From an uncultured bacterium (GTDB taxonomy: Bacteria; Cyanobacteriota; Vampirovibrionia; Gastranaerophilales; Gastranaerophilaceae), in the NCBI GenBank assembly GCA_900555175.1, contig USJT01000004.1:1-13699 (forward strand): DNA of 13,699 bases, written 5' to 3'. The notes under the pieces were generated by a model. It was given only the letters and a program-made list of their open reading frames with translations, searched no databases and was not told the DNA's origin. Each line of letters begins with the position of its first letter. Position 1 is the first letter of the stretch. A program made the position numbers and the translations under genes. Positions 5,761 through 12,233 of this stretch are shown piece by piece.

Positions 5761-6615
5761 TTAAGCCATATCAATACGTTTTTTTTCTTCAAGCAACTTA
5801 TCATAAACCCATTCAGGTACGAAATTTTTGCCGAGAATAATCTGTCCGTTCATAATATTTGGAGCGTGAAAATCAGATCCGCCCGTAACTATAAGTCCTA
5901 ATTCTTCAGCCATAGAAGAAAAATACTCAACACAAGCAGGCGTATGTTTTCTATGATAAGCTTCAATACCTCTCAAACCGTATTGCATAAGCTCTTTTAT
6001 CAAACTCTCTGCAATATCAAGATCATGAGGATGGGCAATTACAGGAACGCCACCTGCATCATAGATAATTTCAACCGCATCTTGCGGAGAAACAGTTTTT
6101 CTTTGTACATAAACAGGAGAATCATCATGGATATATTTTGCATAAGCTTCCATAACACTTGTAGTTCCACCTGCATTAGTAATAGCTTTTGCAATATGAG
6201 GACGTCCTATACTTCCACCAGGCGCAACTTGTTTTTTGATATCATCAAATTTAATCCTTATACCTTCTTTTTTAGCCAACAAACTCAATATTTCTTTTGT
6301 CTGCTTTATACGAGCCTGCTGTTGAACTTTCAAAAGCTCTTGGAAATCACTGTTTGTAACGTCCATTAAATAGCCCAATATATGAACTTCATAATTTTTA
6401 TAAAGAGTATTAACCTCAATACCCTGAATAATCTCTAATTTATCTTCTTTATTTTCCTTTTTTAAATAGTCTTTTGCTACCTTATACGACAAAATATTAT
6501 CGTGATCAGTCAAAGCAATTGCCTGAAGTCCGACATCTATTGCAGTGTCGACAATCTTTTCGGGCGAGAAAACACCGTCCGAATAAAGGGTGTGAATGTG
6601 CAAATCACTTTTCAT
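5761..6615 (-). CDS. PHP-domain phosphoesterase (YciV/TrpH family, 3',5'-nucleoside bisphosphate phosphatase-like)
   Basis: A protein of 284 residues with a complete PHP metal-site set: DLHIHTLYSDG (4-14), LTDHDN (35-40), GIEVN (65-69), H78, GRPHIA (137-142), IAHP (193-196) and GGSDFHA (245-251). Characterised relatives (E. coli YciV/RNase AM, Chromobacterium Cv1693) hydrolyse pAp and the 3' phosphate of nucleoside 3',5'-bisphosphates and trim RNA 5' ends, using a trinuclear metal site. The start at 6615 overlaps the last 11 nt of the ymdB-type gene, and the ribosome binding site (AGAGG) lies inside that gene, indicating translational coupling. Neighbours rny and ymdB suggest a role in RNA or nucleotide turnover (inference). 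The length matches the family (about 280-295). Confidence 0.92.
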   Translation of the reverse strand: MKSDLHIHTLYSDGVFSPEKIVDTAIDVGLQAIALTDHDNILSYKVAKDYLKKENKEDKLEIIQGIEVNTLYKNYEVHILGYLMDVTNSDFQELLKVQQQARIKQTKEILSLLAKKEGIRIKFDDIKKQVAPGGSIGRPHIAKAITNAGGTTSVMEAYAKYIHDDSPVYVQRKTVSPQDAVEIIYDAGGVPVIAHPHDLDIAESLIKELMQYGLRGIEAYHRKHTPACVEYFSSMAEELGLIVTGGSDFHAPNIMNGQIILGKNFVPEWVYDKLLEEKKRIDMA

Positions 6616-7432
6616 TTTCCTCTTCCTTTTTACTTTTATCTACATAACAAAAAACTCTTTTTATAGCGACAGTATGCCCGTTGGATTGATTTATGTCAAC
6701 TTCAACAGCATTAATCTGGACGACATCGCTATCTGCTACATCGTATCTTTCAGGAACAACCGTTGTAAAACGGTTTAAAGAGGTACCGTAATCCATTCCG
6801 ATAACACTATCAAAACTTCCGCAAAAACCTGCATCGGTTATATAACCCATATTATTTACAATATGTTCATCTGCAGTTTGCACATGAGTATGTGTACCAA
6901 AAAATGCACTCACTCCTAATTCAGAACAGAATTTTCCAAAACATATTTTTTCAGCTGTTGCTTCTGCATGAAAATCAACAATCACAATCGGAGTAATTGA
7001 TTTTAAGCGTTCAATTTCTTCCTTAACAACAGTCCAAGGAGATTCAACAGGAGCCATAAATACTCGGCCTAACACATTTATTACGGCAATTTTGCTTCCA
7101 TTTTCCAATTCAAAAATTCGGCTTCCGAACCCAGGAGTATTTTTCGGGTAATTAAAAGGTCTGACTAATTTGTCAGCACTGTCGATGTAGTTAAAAATCT
7201 CTTTTTTATCCCAAACATGGTTCCCTGAAGTCATACAATCAATACCATATTCGGATAATTCATTATAATTTTTTAAAGTTAAACCAAAACCGTGAGATGC
7301 ATTTTCAACATTAGCAATGACAAAATCGTAATTTGATTTATTTTCGGCCAAAAAATCCTTCAAAGCATTTCTGCCAGGTCTGCCAACCAAATCTCCAAAA
7401 AATATTATTTTTAAAATTTTATCATCACTCAT
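6605..7432 (-). CDS. ymdB: YmdB-type metallophosphoesterase (TIGR00282)
   Basis: A protein of 275 residues, the usual size of the Bacillus YmdB family (about 265). Calcineurin-like binuclear-metal motifs: FFGDLVGRPGR (11-21, D14), ANVENA (40-45, E43), TSGNHVWD (68-75), VDFHAEATAEK (152-162, H155), GTHTHVQTAD (179-188, H181/H183) and TDAGFCGSFDSVIG (199-212). Bacillus YmdB hydrolyses 2',3'-cyclic nucleotides and influences biofilm/motility gene expression; the same activity is expected but not shown here. The gene lies downstream of rny, as in Bacillus, and overlaps the PHP gene by 11 nt. A weak AGGA ribosome binding site precedes the ATG at 7432. Note that E. coli YmdB is an unrelated macrodomain protein. 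Confidence 0.94.
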   Translation of the reverse strand: MSDDKILKIIFFGDLVGRPGRNALKDFLAENKSNYDFVIANVENASHGFGLTLKNYNELSEYGIDCMTSGNHVWDKKEIFNYIDSADKLVRPFNYPKNTPGFGSRIFELENGSKIAVINVLGRVFMAPVESPWTVVKEEIERLKSITPIVIVDFHAEATAEKICFGKFCSELGVSAFFGTHTHVQTADEHIVNNMGYITDAGFCGSFDSVIGMDYGTSLNRFTTVVPERYDVADSDVVQINAVEVDINQSNGHTVAIKRVFCYVDKSKKEEENEK

Positions 7433-7452
7433 TATTTTAATCCTAAGGTTTT

Positions 7453-7499
7453 AAGAGCAGGAAGTACAGCTTTTTTTAAACAGCTTTCCTTCCTGTCTT
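7453..7499 (-). other. Hairpin with internal AAAGCTGT direct repeat between rny and ymdB
   Basis: On the minus strand AAGACAGGAAG (7499-7489) pairs with CTTCCTGCTCTT (7464-7453), with one bulged base, giving 11 bp. The 24-nt loop holds two copies of AAAGCTGT. No U-run follows at once, so this is not a convincing terminator. It could be a processing or stability element between rny and ymdB. Confidence 0.5.
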
Positions 7500-7515
7500 T
7501 AAAACTACAAATATT

Positions 7516-7875
7516 TTATTTAGCAATTTCAGTTGTTCTAAATTCTCTAACAACTGTTACCCTGATTTGTCCGGGATAATCAAGTTCATCTTCAATACGT
7601 TTTGCAACATCTCTTGCAAGTTTTTGTGATGCTAAATCGTCAAATCTTTCAGATTCAACAATAATTCTAACTTCACGACCTGCCTGAACCGCAAAAGATT
7701 GTTTAATACCATCGTAACTGTTTACGATTTCTTCAATTTTTTGAAGACGTTTAATATAAATTTCCAAAGTATCACGTCTTGCGCCTGGTCTGCCTGCTGA
7801 AATTGCATCAGCAACCTTAACTAAAACAGCTTCTATTGTATTAGCTACAACATCATCATGGTGAGCCTCAATTGC
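7516..7875 (-). pseudogene. rny: Ribonuclease Y, 3' part (out of frame with the 5' part)
   Basis: Reading from 7875 gives 119 residues that continue RNase Y directly: [52 protein letters not shown] and [21 protein letters not shown] with a proper stop. It holds the end of the HD domain and the conserved C-terminal domain. It lies in a different frame from the 5' part at 7845-9059; joining needs about 4 extra nt at 7875/7876 (an ACN-CAT between Thr and Ala by family comparison). With that repair the protein is about 515 residues, the normal length. By itself this fragment has no convincing start; an internal ATG-type start at 7767 has no family support. See the entry for the 5' part. Confidence 0.85.
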
Positions 7876-9059
7876 GTAACTTCAGGTCTTTCACCATATC
7901 TTGCGGCAAGTTCAACACCAAGTTGAATATGTGTACCTTCTTGAGTCTGATCAACTGCCTTACCTATATCATGCAAAAGACCTGCACGTTTGGCGATTTT
8001 TTCATTTGCGCCGATTTCAGCAGCCAACATGCCTGCAATATGACCAACTTCAAGCGAATGTTTTAAAACATTTTGTCCGTAACTTGTTCTGTAATAAAGG
8101 CGGCCAAGTGTTTTTATAAGCTCTTTATTCAAGCCCATAACACCCATTTCTAAAGCAGCATTTTCGCCTTCTTCCCAGATTTTTTTATCAATTTCATCTT
8201 GAGCTTTTTCAACCATTTCTTCAATTCTTACAGGGTGAATACGCCCATCAACGATTAATTTTTCCAACGCTAATTTAGCAATTTCACGTCTTACAGGATC
8301 AAAGCTTGATAAAACAACGGCTTCAGGCGTATCATCAATAATTAAATCAACTCCTGTTAAAGTTTCCAATGCTCTGATATTACGGCCTTCTCTACCGATT
8401 ATACGACCCTTCATTTCATCATTTGGAAGAGCAACTATAGATACCGTAGTTTCTTGAGAATGAACTGATACTGTTGTTTCAACAACTTGTTCTATCATAC
8501 ATCTTTGCATTGTTGTTGATAAAATTTCTTTTGCTTTTTCCAAAGATGTTTCTTTTATTTTAGCTTCATTTTCACGGATTAACTGCATTTGTTCCTGAGC
8601 TAAATCATGTTTTAGCTGATCTAGTAACATATTTTTTGCATCTTCTGCAGACATTCCTGAAATTCTTTCAAGTTCTGTTGTCTGTTTTTGTACGATTTCA
8701 GCCAAATAATCTTCTTTTTCTAATAATTCATCTAATTTTCTTTGAGCTTGCAAATCTTTTTCGGTATATTCCTGAATTTTATCCTCAAGAACATCTTCAC
8801 GTTTTGCTAATTTTTGTTCTTGTCTTGCAAGTTCTTGTCTTCTTTCTCTTTCTTCTTCGTTAAGTTTCTCTCTGTCATCCTGCAATTCTTCGATTGCTTT
8901 AATTCTAGCCTCTTTTAGGAGCAGTTTTTCTTTCTCTTCCAATGCTTTTTTATCTTTTTCGACAGATAATAGCACGGATTTAGTTTTGCTTTGCTGGACA
9001 AACAGCACAGCGATTAATGCTATTACCGCAATAATCGCAATAATCAATAAAAAGTCCAT
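7845..9059 (-). CDS. rny: Ribonuclease Y, 5' part (frameshifted at 7875)
   Basis: RNase Y is a membrane-anchored endoribonuclease that initiates mRNA decay. Visible in order: an N-terminal membrane anchor (residues 3-21), a long charged coiled coil (about 30-190), the KH domain with [17 protein letters not shown] (216-232, GxxG loop), and the HD catalytic domain with [10 protein letters not shown] and LLHDIGKA (361-368, metal ligands H364/D365). Residues to T395 follow the family exactly; the frame then runs into an unrelated nine-residue tail ending at 7845, whereas the correct continuation is in another frame (7516-7875). The ATG at 9059 starts directly before the anchor. The locus 7516-9059 is therefore one broken gene. 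Neighbour order rny-ymdB matches Bacillus. RNase Y loss is tolerated in some bacteria, but an assembly error is at least as likely given the lack of other decay. Confidence 0.92.
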   Translation of the reverse strand: MDFLLIIAIIAVIALIAVLFVQQSKTKSVLLSVEKDKKALEEKEKLLLKEARIKAIEELQDDREKLNEEERERRQELARQEQKLAKREDVLEDKIQEYTEKDLQAQRKLDELLEKEDYLAEIVQKQTTELERISGMSAEDAKNMLLDQLKHDLAQEQMQLIRENEAKIKETSLEKAKEILSTTMQRCMIEQVVETTVSVHSQETTVSIVALPNDEMKGRIIGREGRNIRALETLTGVDLIIDDTPEAVVLSSFDPVRREIAKLALEKLIVDGRIHPVRIEEMVEKAQDEIDKKIWEEGENAALEMGVMGLNKELIKTLGRLYYRTSYGQNVLKHSLEVGHIAGMLAAEIGANEKIAKRAGLLHDIGKAVDQTQEGTHIQLGVELAARYGERPEVTQLRLTMMML

Positions 9060-9106
9060 AAAGTTTTATACCTTATCCTTTTCTATTTTTTAATAATACA
9101 CGCAAT

Positions 9107-9131
9107 GCTCGATACATATATCCTATCGAGC
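9107..9131. repeat. 8-bp inverted repeat upstream of rny
   Basis: GCTCGATA (9107-9114) and TATCGAGC (9124-9131) form a perfect inverted repeat with a 9-nt spacer, 48 nt upstream of the rny ATG in the rny/pepA divergent region. Its GC content stands out from the surrounding AT-rich DNA. There is no T-run, so an operator or a 5'UTR hairpin of rny is more likely than a terminator. No clear rny promoter was found in 9060-9325. Confidence 0.5.
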
Positions 9132-9269
9132 CACAAACTATTTAATTATTTAAATAAATTTTATTGCATATATTTCCAAAAAATATTTACCTACTACATC
9201 TGTCTACATCATATCATGAGAATAGTTTTTTGTATAGTAGTAATTTTAAATTGATAAATAAAAAACAGA

Positions 9270-9298
9270 TTTACAAATACCGGATAAAATGTTATACT
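9270..9298 (+). promoter_or_regulatory. Promoter of the leucyl aminopeptidase gene
   Basis: TTTACA (9270-9275) is followed by a 17-nt spacer and TATACT (9293-9298), with a TGn extension (9290-9292). Each hexamer matches consensus at 5 of 6 positions. The start is about 20 nt before the AAGGAG at 9311-9316, which serves the ATG at 9326. Confidence 0.75.
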
Positions 9299-9325
9299 AA
9301 CAAGCGTAAAAAGGAGAGAGACATT

Positions 9326-9838
9326 ATGGAAATTAAAGTTTCACAAAACGTTAAAGATGTTCCAACAGAAGTTTTGGTTATCAACAAATTTGAAGAAGAA
9401 AAAACTTCTCAGGAATTAATTAATACTTATGCCGTAGATAAAGATCATTTTGAAGGCAAATTCGGTCAAACATATTTAATGCACACTTTAGGACAAATTC
9501 CTGCAGACAAAATTCTTGTAATAGGATTTGGTAAAAAAGAAGAATTTGACCACAATAAAATGAGAGAAGCTGTTGCAAAAGCAGTTAAAAAATTACATCA
9601 AATTCACGCTAAAAAAGCTATCTTCGATTTTGATGTAAACACTGATTACGGAAAATCAGCAGCTATTGGTGCAATGATTGCAGATTACGCTTATGACAAA
9701 TACAAATCAGTAAAAGCACCTCATTTAGATGAAATCACTTTTGCAAGATTTTCAGAAAGCGAAGTTCAAGAAGGAATTATCTTTGGTGAAGCAATGAAAT
9801 TTACAAGAGATCTTGCAAATACCGACAAAACTTGCTGA
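9326..9838 (+). CDS. pepA: M17 leucyl aminopeptidase, N-terminal part (frameshifted)
   Basis: The ATG at 9326 is chosen for the AAGGAG at 9311-9316 (9-nt spacing) and the promoter at 9270-9298; in-frame codons upstream to 9164 lie across the promoter and are not used. This piece holds the N-terminal macrodomain-like region of cytosolic leucyl aminopeptidases (TYLMHTLGQIPADKILVIGFG) and reaches FTRDLAN at codon 165. There the family continues NTPxNxxTPxxLA; here AAT-A is followed at once by CCGACAAAACTT, so about 20 nt (six to seven codons) are missing and the frame ends at a TGA (9836-9838) after five aberrant residues. The true gene spans 9326-10699, about 466 residues when repaired. M17 enzymes are hexameric two-metal aminopeptidases that release N-terminal Leu and other residues in the cytosol. 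Confidence 0.88.
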   Translation: MEIKVSQNVKDVPTEVLVINKFEEEKTSQELINTYAVDKDHFEGKFGQTYLMHTLGQIPADKILVIGFGKKEEFDHNKMREAVAKAVKKLHQIHAKKAIFDFDVNTDYGKSAAIGAMIADYAYDKYKSVKAPHLDEITFARFSESEVQEGIIFGEAMKFTRDLANTDKTC

Positions 9839-10028
9839 AATTGCTAAAAATATTGAAGGCGTTGAAACAAAAGTTTTTGATAAAGAAGAAGTTGAAAGAA
9901 TGGGAATGGGTGCATATTTAGCAGTCGGACAAGGAAGTGTTCAACCGCCAAAATTCATTCACATGAAATATACAGGCAAAAATGTAAAGAAAAAGATTGC
10001 ACTTATCGGTAAAGGTATCTGCTTTGAC
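9822..10028 (+). pseudogene. pepA: Leucyl aminopeptidase, middle part (second frame)
   Basis: Sixty-nine codons starting PTKLAEIAKNIEGVETKVFD continue M17 sequence: VERMGMGAYLAVGQGS, the linker before the catalytic domain, and IALIGKGICFD, the start of the KGxxFDSGG active-site motif carrying a metal-ligand Lys and Asp. The frame breaks right after GAC (10026-10028). SGG and one base are lost (7 nt: TCN GGN G), and the same frame then ends at a TGA (10065-10067). This segment has no start of its own and is readable only as the middle of the gene. Confidence 0.85.
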
Positions 10029-10030
10029 GC

Positions 10031-10699
10031 CTTGATATTAAACCTGCATCATCAATGCTTACAATGAAAGATGATATGTCAGGTGCAGCTTGCATATTAG
10101 GAGTTATGAGAGCATTAGCAAAATTAAAACCTGATATGGAAGTACACGGGATTATCGCAGCTTGTGAAAATATGCCTTCAGGTTCATCTTACAAACCTGG
10201 TGATATTTTGACAGCTAAAAACGGAAAAACAATCGAAGTTGATAACACAGATGCAGAAGGAAGATTAACTCTTGCAGATGCATTATGTTACGCTTGTGAG
10301 CTTGGTGTTGATGAAGTAATTGATATTGCGACATTAACAGGTGCTTGTATGGTAGCTCTCGGTACAGTTGCATCAGGTATTATGGGCAACGATGAAGAAA
10401 TGATTGAAAGACTAATCCAAACCGCTAAAGAATCAGGTGAAACTTATTGGCAATTACCAATGTTCAAAGAATACATGGACAGCATAAAATCAGATATCGC
10501 TGATATGAAAAACACAGGTTCTCGTAACGGCGGAGCATCAATTGCAGGCTTGTTCCTTCAAGAATTCGTAAAAGATACAAAATGGTGTCACATTGATATA
10601 GCAGGTACAGCCTACATTGAAAAACCTCAAAAAGAATTTATCGCAGGCGCAACAGGTGCAGGCGTAAGAACTCTTTTGAACTATGTAACTGAAAAATAA
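10031..10699 (+). pseudogene. pepA: Leucyl aminopeptidase, C-terminal catalytic part (third frame)
   Basis: Reading from 10031 gives 222 residues of the M17 catalytic domain: LDIKPASSMLTMKDDMSGAA (metal-binding Asp/Lys region), GIIAACENMPSGSSYKPGD, the M17 signature VDNTDAEGRLTLADAL, DIATLTGACMVALG, and the C-terminal HIDIAGTAYIEKP through GATGAGVRTLLNYV, ending in TAA (10697-10699). All catalytic residues in this part are present and no further lesions are seen, so the damage is limited to the two upstream junctions. An ATG at 10055 could start translation inside this piece, but would give a protein without the first metal ligands. Confidence 0.88.
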
Positions 10700-10723
10700 A
10701 ATAAATATTTTTTAGATAATAAT

Positions 10724-10760
10724 AAAATGGGATGACATAATTTAATTGTCACCCCATTTT
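10724..10760. terminator. Bidirectional terminator between pepA and the amidase gene
   Basis: Arms 10724-10737 (AAAATGGGATGACA) and 10747-10760 (TGTCACCCCATTTT) pair over 14 bp with one mismatch (A10732/C10752) in the plus transcript, which becomes a G-U pair in the minus transcript. Both sides carry T-runs, and the hairpin lies between convergent genes. Confidence 0.88.
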
Positions 10761-10780
10761 TATTTATAAAACAATTTTAA

Positions 10781-12142
10781 TTATTTAGAGAAATATCTTT
10801 CTAAACTGTCTGCAATAGCTTTTGCATATTGTTTTTGAAATTCAGGGTTAATCAAATTTGCGTTATCTTCAGGATTTATAAGATAAGAAACTTCGATTAA
10901 CAAACTCAAGGCATTTGTATTTCTAACAACTGCAAGACTTCCTTGACGAACCTTGTCATTTGGAACACCAATTTCGGAAACAACAGTGTCCATAATCATA
11001 TCAGCAATAGGTTTTGCCTGCGGATAGTAATAATAAATACTTGTACCTCTGTTTTTGTTAGGATCAGCTCCATCAGGCAAAGCGTTTCCATGAATACTTA
11101 TAAATACAACAGCATTTCCGTAATTTGCTATTTCTACTCTATCTTTAAGGCTCACATAATTATCACCTTTTCTTGTCATAATTACGTGCGCTCCGCGTTT
11201 TTTTAATTCAGCTTCAACAAGCTTTGCAATCGCTAAATTTATATCTTTTTCTTTATTACCAAGACAAGATATGCTACCGTTTTCACTTCCGCCATGTCCT
11301 GCATCTATGGCAATTCTTATATTATGTAAAGGACGCCAAGAATTTGTAATTATAGGTTTTCTTATCTTTAAAATAAAATCATTACCCTTGTATTCTCCGC
11401 TATAACCAATCAATTTTCTTCCGCTCAGTGCATCTTTTATTGGGAAATCATAAACATAAGTATTATTTTCCTGATCTTTTACATTATAAAATTTCATCAA
11501 AAACGGATCCCCCTCAACCATTTCAAAAGGAACCTGTTTGTTTAAGTGAAATACAAATGTAAAATATTCATCACTGTCAAGATATTCATACCCGCTGAGT
11601 TGAGCCAAATTAAAATCATTTGAGCTGTCAGCTTTTACATCGGATTTTGAAATCCAACCGTAATTATCTTTGCCTAAAACAACACGATAAAAGCCACTTT
11701 TTTCACCATCTACCCATAATTTCATATTACTCGGTAAATGAGCCATTCTGTTAATACCACTATCAACAGGAGTTGAACGTAAAGGAGCATCCTTTGTTGT
11801 TACAAAAAACATTTTTTTAGCATTATATGGCGTAAAAACAGAAGGTAATACATTTGACGATTTTATAACAGGTTTTGTTATAACAAAAATTTCTCTCTGC
11901 TCATCTGATTGCAACACAAATGTATTTGCGCCATTTTTCAACGGCACAACATAGGCAAAAGCACCGCTTGGGTGTAACGGGACATTTTGACCGTTTATCT
12001 TTAACGGCTTGCTTGATGAACCGATAAAAAATGTAGAATTTGCATTTATTACAACATCATTTTGCTTAGGATACACAATATCAAATGCATAAACCTGTGT
12101 TCCAATTAATAACAACCCAAATAATAAAAATAAATTTTTCAT
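10781..12142 (-). CDS. N-acetylmuramoyl-L-alanine amidase (Amidase_3) with SH3-like domain
   Basis: A protein of 453 residues from the ATG at 12142, which starts a clean signal peptide (MKNLFLLFGLLLIGTQVYA, cut near 19); a TTG at 12160 would add six residues and overlap the -10 box. After the signal comes a beta-rich N-terminal region (20-105, with NANSTFFIGSS and GANTFVL), an SH3b-like domain (about 112-170, DAPLRSTP to YGWISKSDVK), a linker, and the C-terminal Amidase_3 domain (about 275-452). Catalytic residues are visible: H283 in DAGHGG, E298 in NKEKD, H351 in ISIHGN (zinc ligands) and E417 in LLIEVSYL. It hydrolyses the bond between MurNAc and L-Ala in peptidoglycan, in the periplasm, usually for daughter-cell separation or recycling. 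It is divergent from an FtsI-type transpeptidase. No Shine-Dalgarno is present; translation may be leaderless. Confidence 0.94.
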   Translation of the reverse strand: MKNLFLLFGLLLIGTQVYAFDIVYPKQNDVVINANSTFFIGSSSKPLKINGQNVPLHPSGAFAYVVPLKNGANTFVLQSDEQREIFVITKPVIKSSNVLPSVFTPYNAKKMFFVTTKDAPLRSTPVDSGINRMAHLPSNMKLWVDGEKSGFYRVVLGKDNYGWISKSDVKADSSNDFNLAQLSGYEYLDSDEYFTFVFHLNKQVPFEMVEGDPFLMKFYNVKDQENNTYVYDFPIKDALSGRKLIGYSGEYKGNDFILKIRKPIITNSWRPLHNIRIAIDAGHGGSENGSISCLGNKEKDINLAIAKLVEAELKKRGAHVIMTRKGDNYVSLKDRVEIANYGNAVVFISIHGNALPDGADPNKNRGTSIYYYYPQAKPIADMIMDTVVSEIGVPNDKVRQGSLAVVRNTNALSLLIEVSYLINPEDNANLINPEFQKQYAKAIADSLERYFSK

Positions 12143-12148
12143 AAAAAT

Positions 12149-12154
12149 ATTATA
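12149..12154 (-). promoter_or_regulatory. -10 box of the amidase gene, leaderless arrangement
   Basis: TATAAT (12154-12149, minus) ends 6 nt before the ATG at 12142, so transcription should begin on or beside the start codon. The -35 at 17 nt is weak (ATTAAA, 12177-12172). No ribosome binding site lies upstream of the ATG. Confidence 0.45.
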
Positions 12155-12201
12155 CAACAAAGTTAAAATTATTTAATATTTACTTATTTTACTATTCCTT
12201 A

Positions 12202-12210
12202 TGCTAAAAT
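12202..12210 (+). promoter_or_regulatory. Extended -10 promoter of the FtsI-like gene
   Basis: TGCTAAAAT (extended -10; TAAAAT at 12205-12210) resembles the TGCTATAAT at 2443-2451. No good -35 is visible. AGAGGG (12221-12226) then gives a Shine-Dalgarno 7 nt before the TTG start at 12234. Confidence 0.45.
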
Positions 12211-12233
12211 AATAAAATAAAGAGGGATAAGTT

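Noticed and set aside
5944..6369. Plus-strand reading frame opposite the PHP gene
   Set aside because: Composition of an antisense shadow (Ser/Phe/Cys rich), with no start signal and no domain.
7870..7882. Programmed frameshift in rny
   Set aside because: No slippery heptamer is present, and family comparison shows bases are missing rather than only out of frame.
9164..9325. Upstream in-frame extension of the aminopeptidase
   Set aside because: It runs across the TTTACA/TATACT promoter and the ribosome binding site; family proteins begin at the ATG at 9326.
9818..10034. Programmed frameshifting in pepA
   Set aside because: Conserved residues (NTPxNxxTP and SGG) are absent in every frame, so recoding could not rebuild the enzyme.
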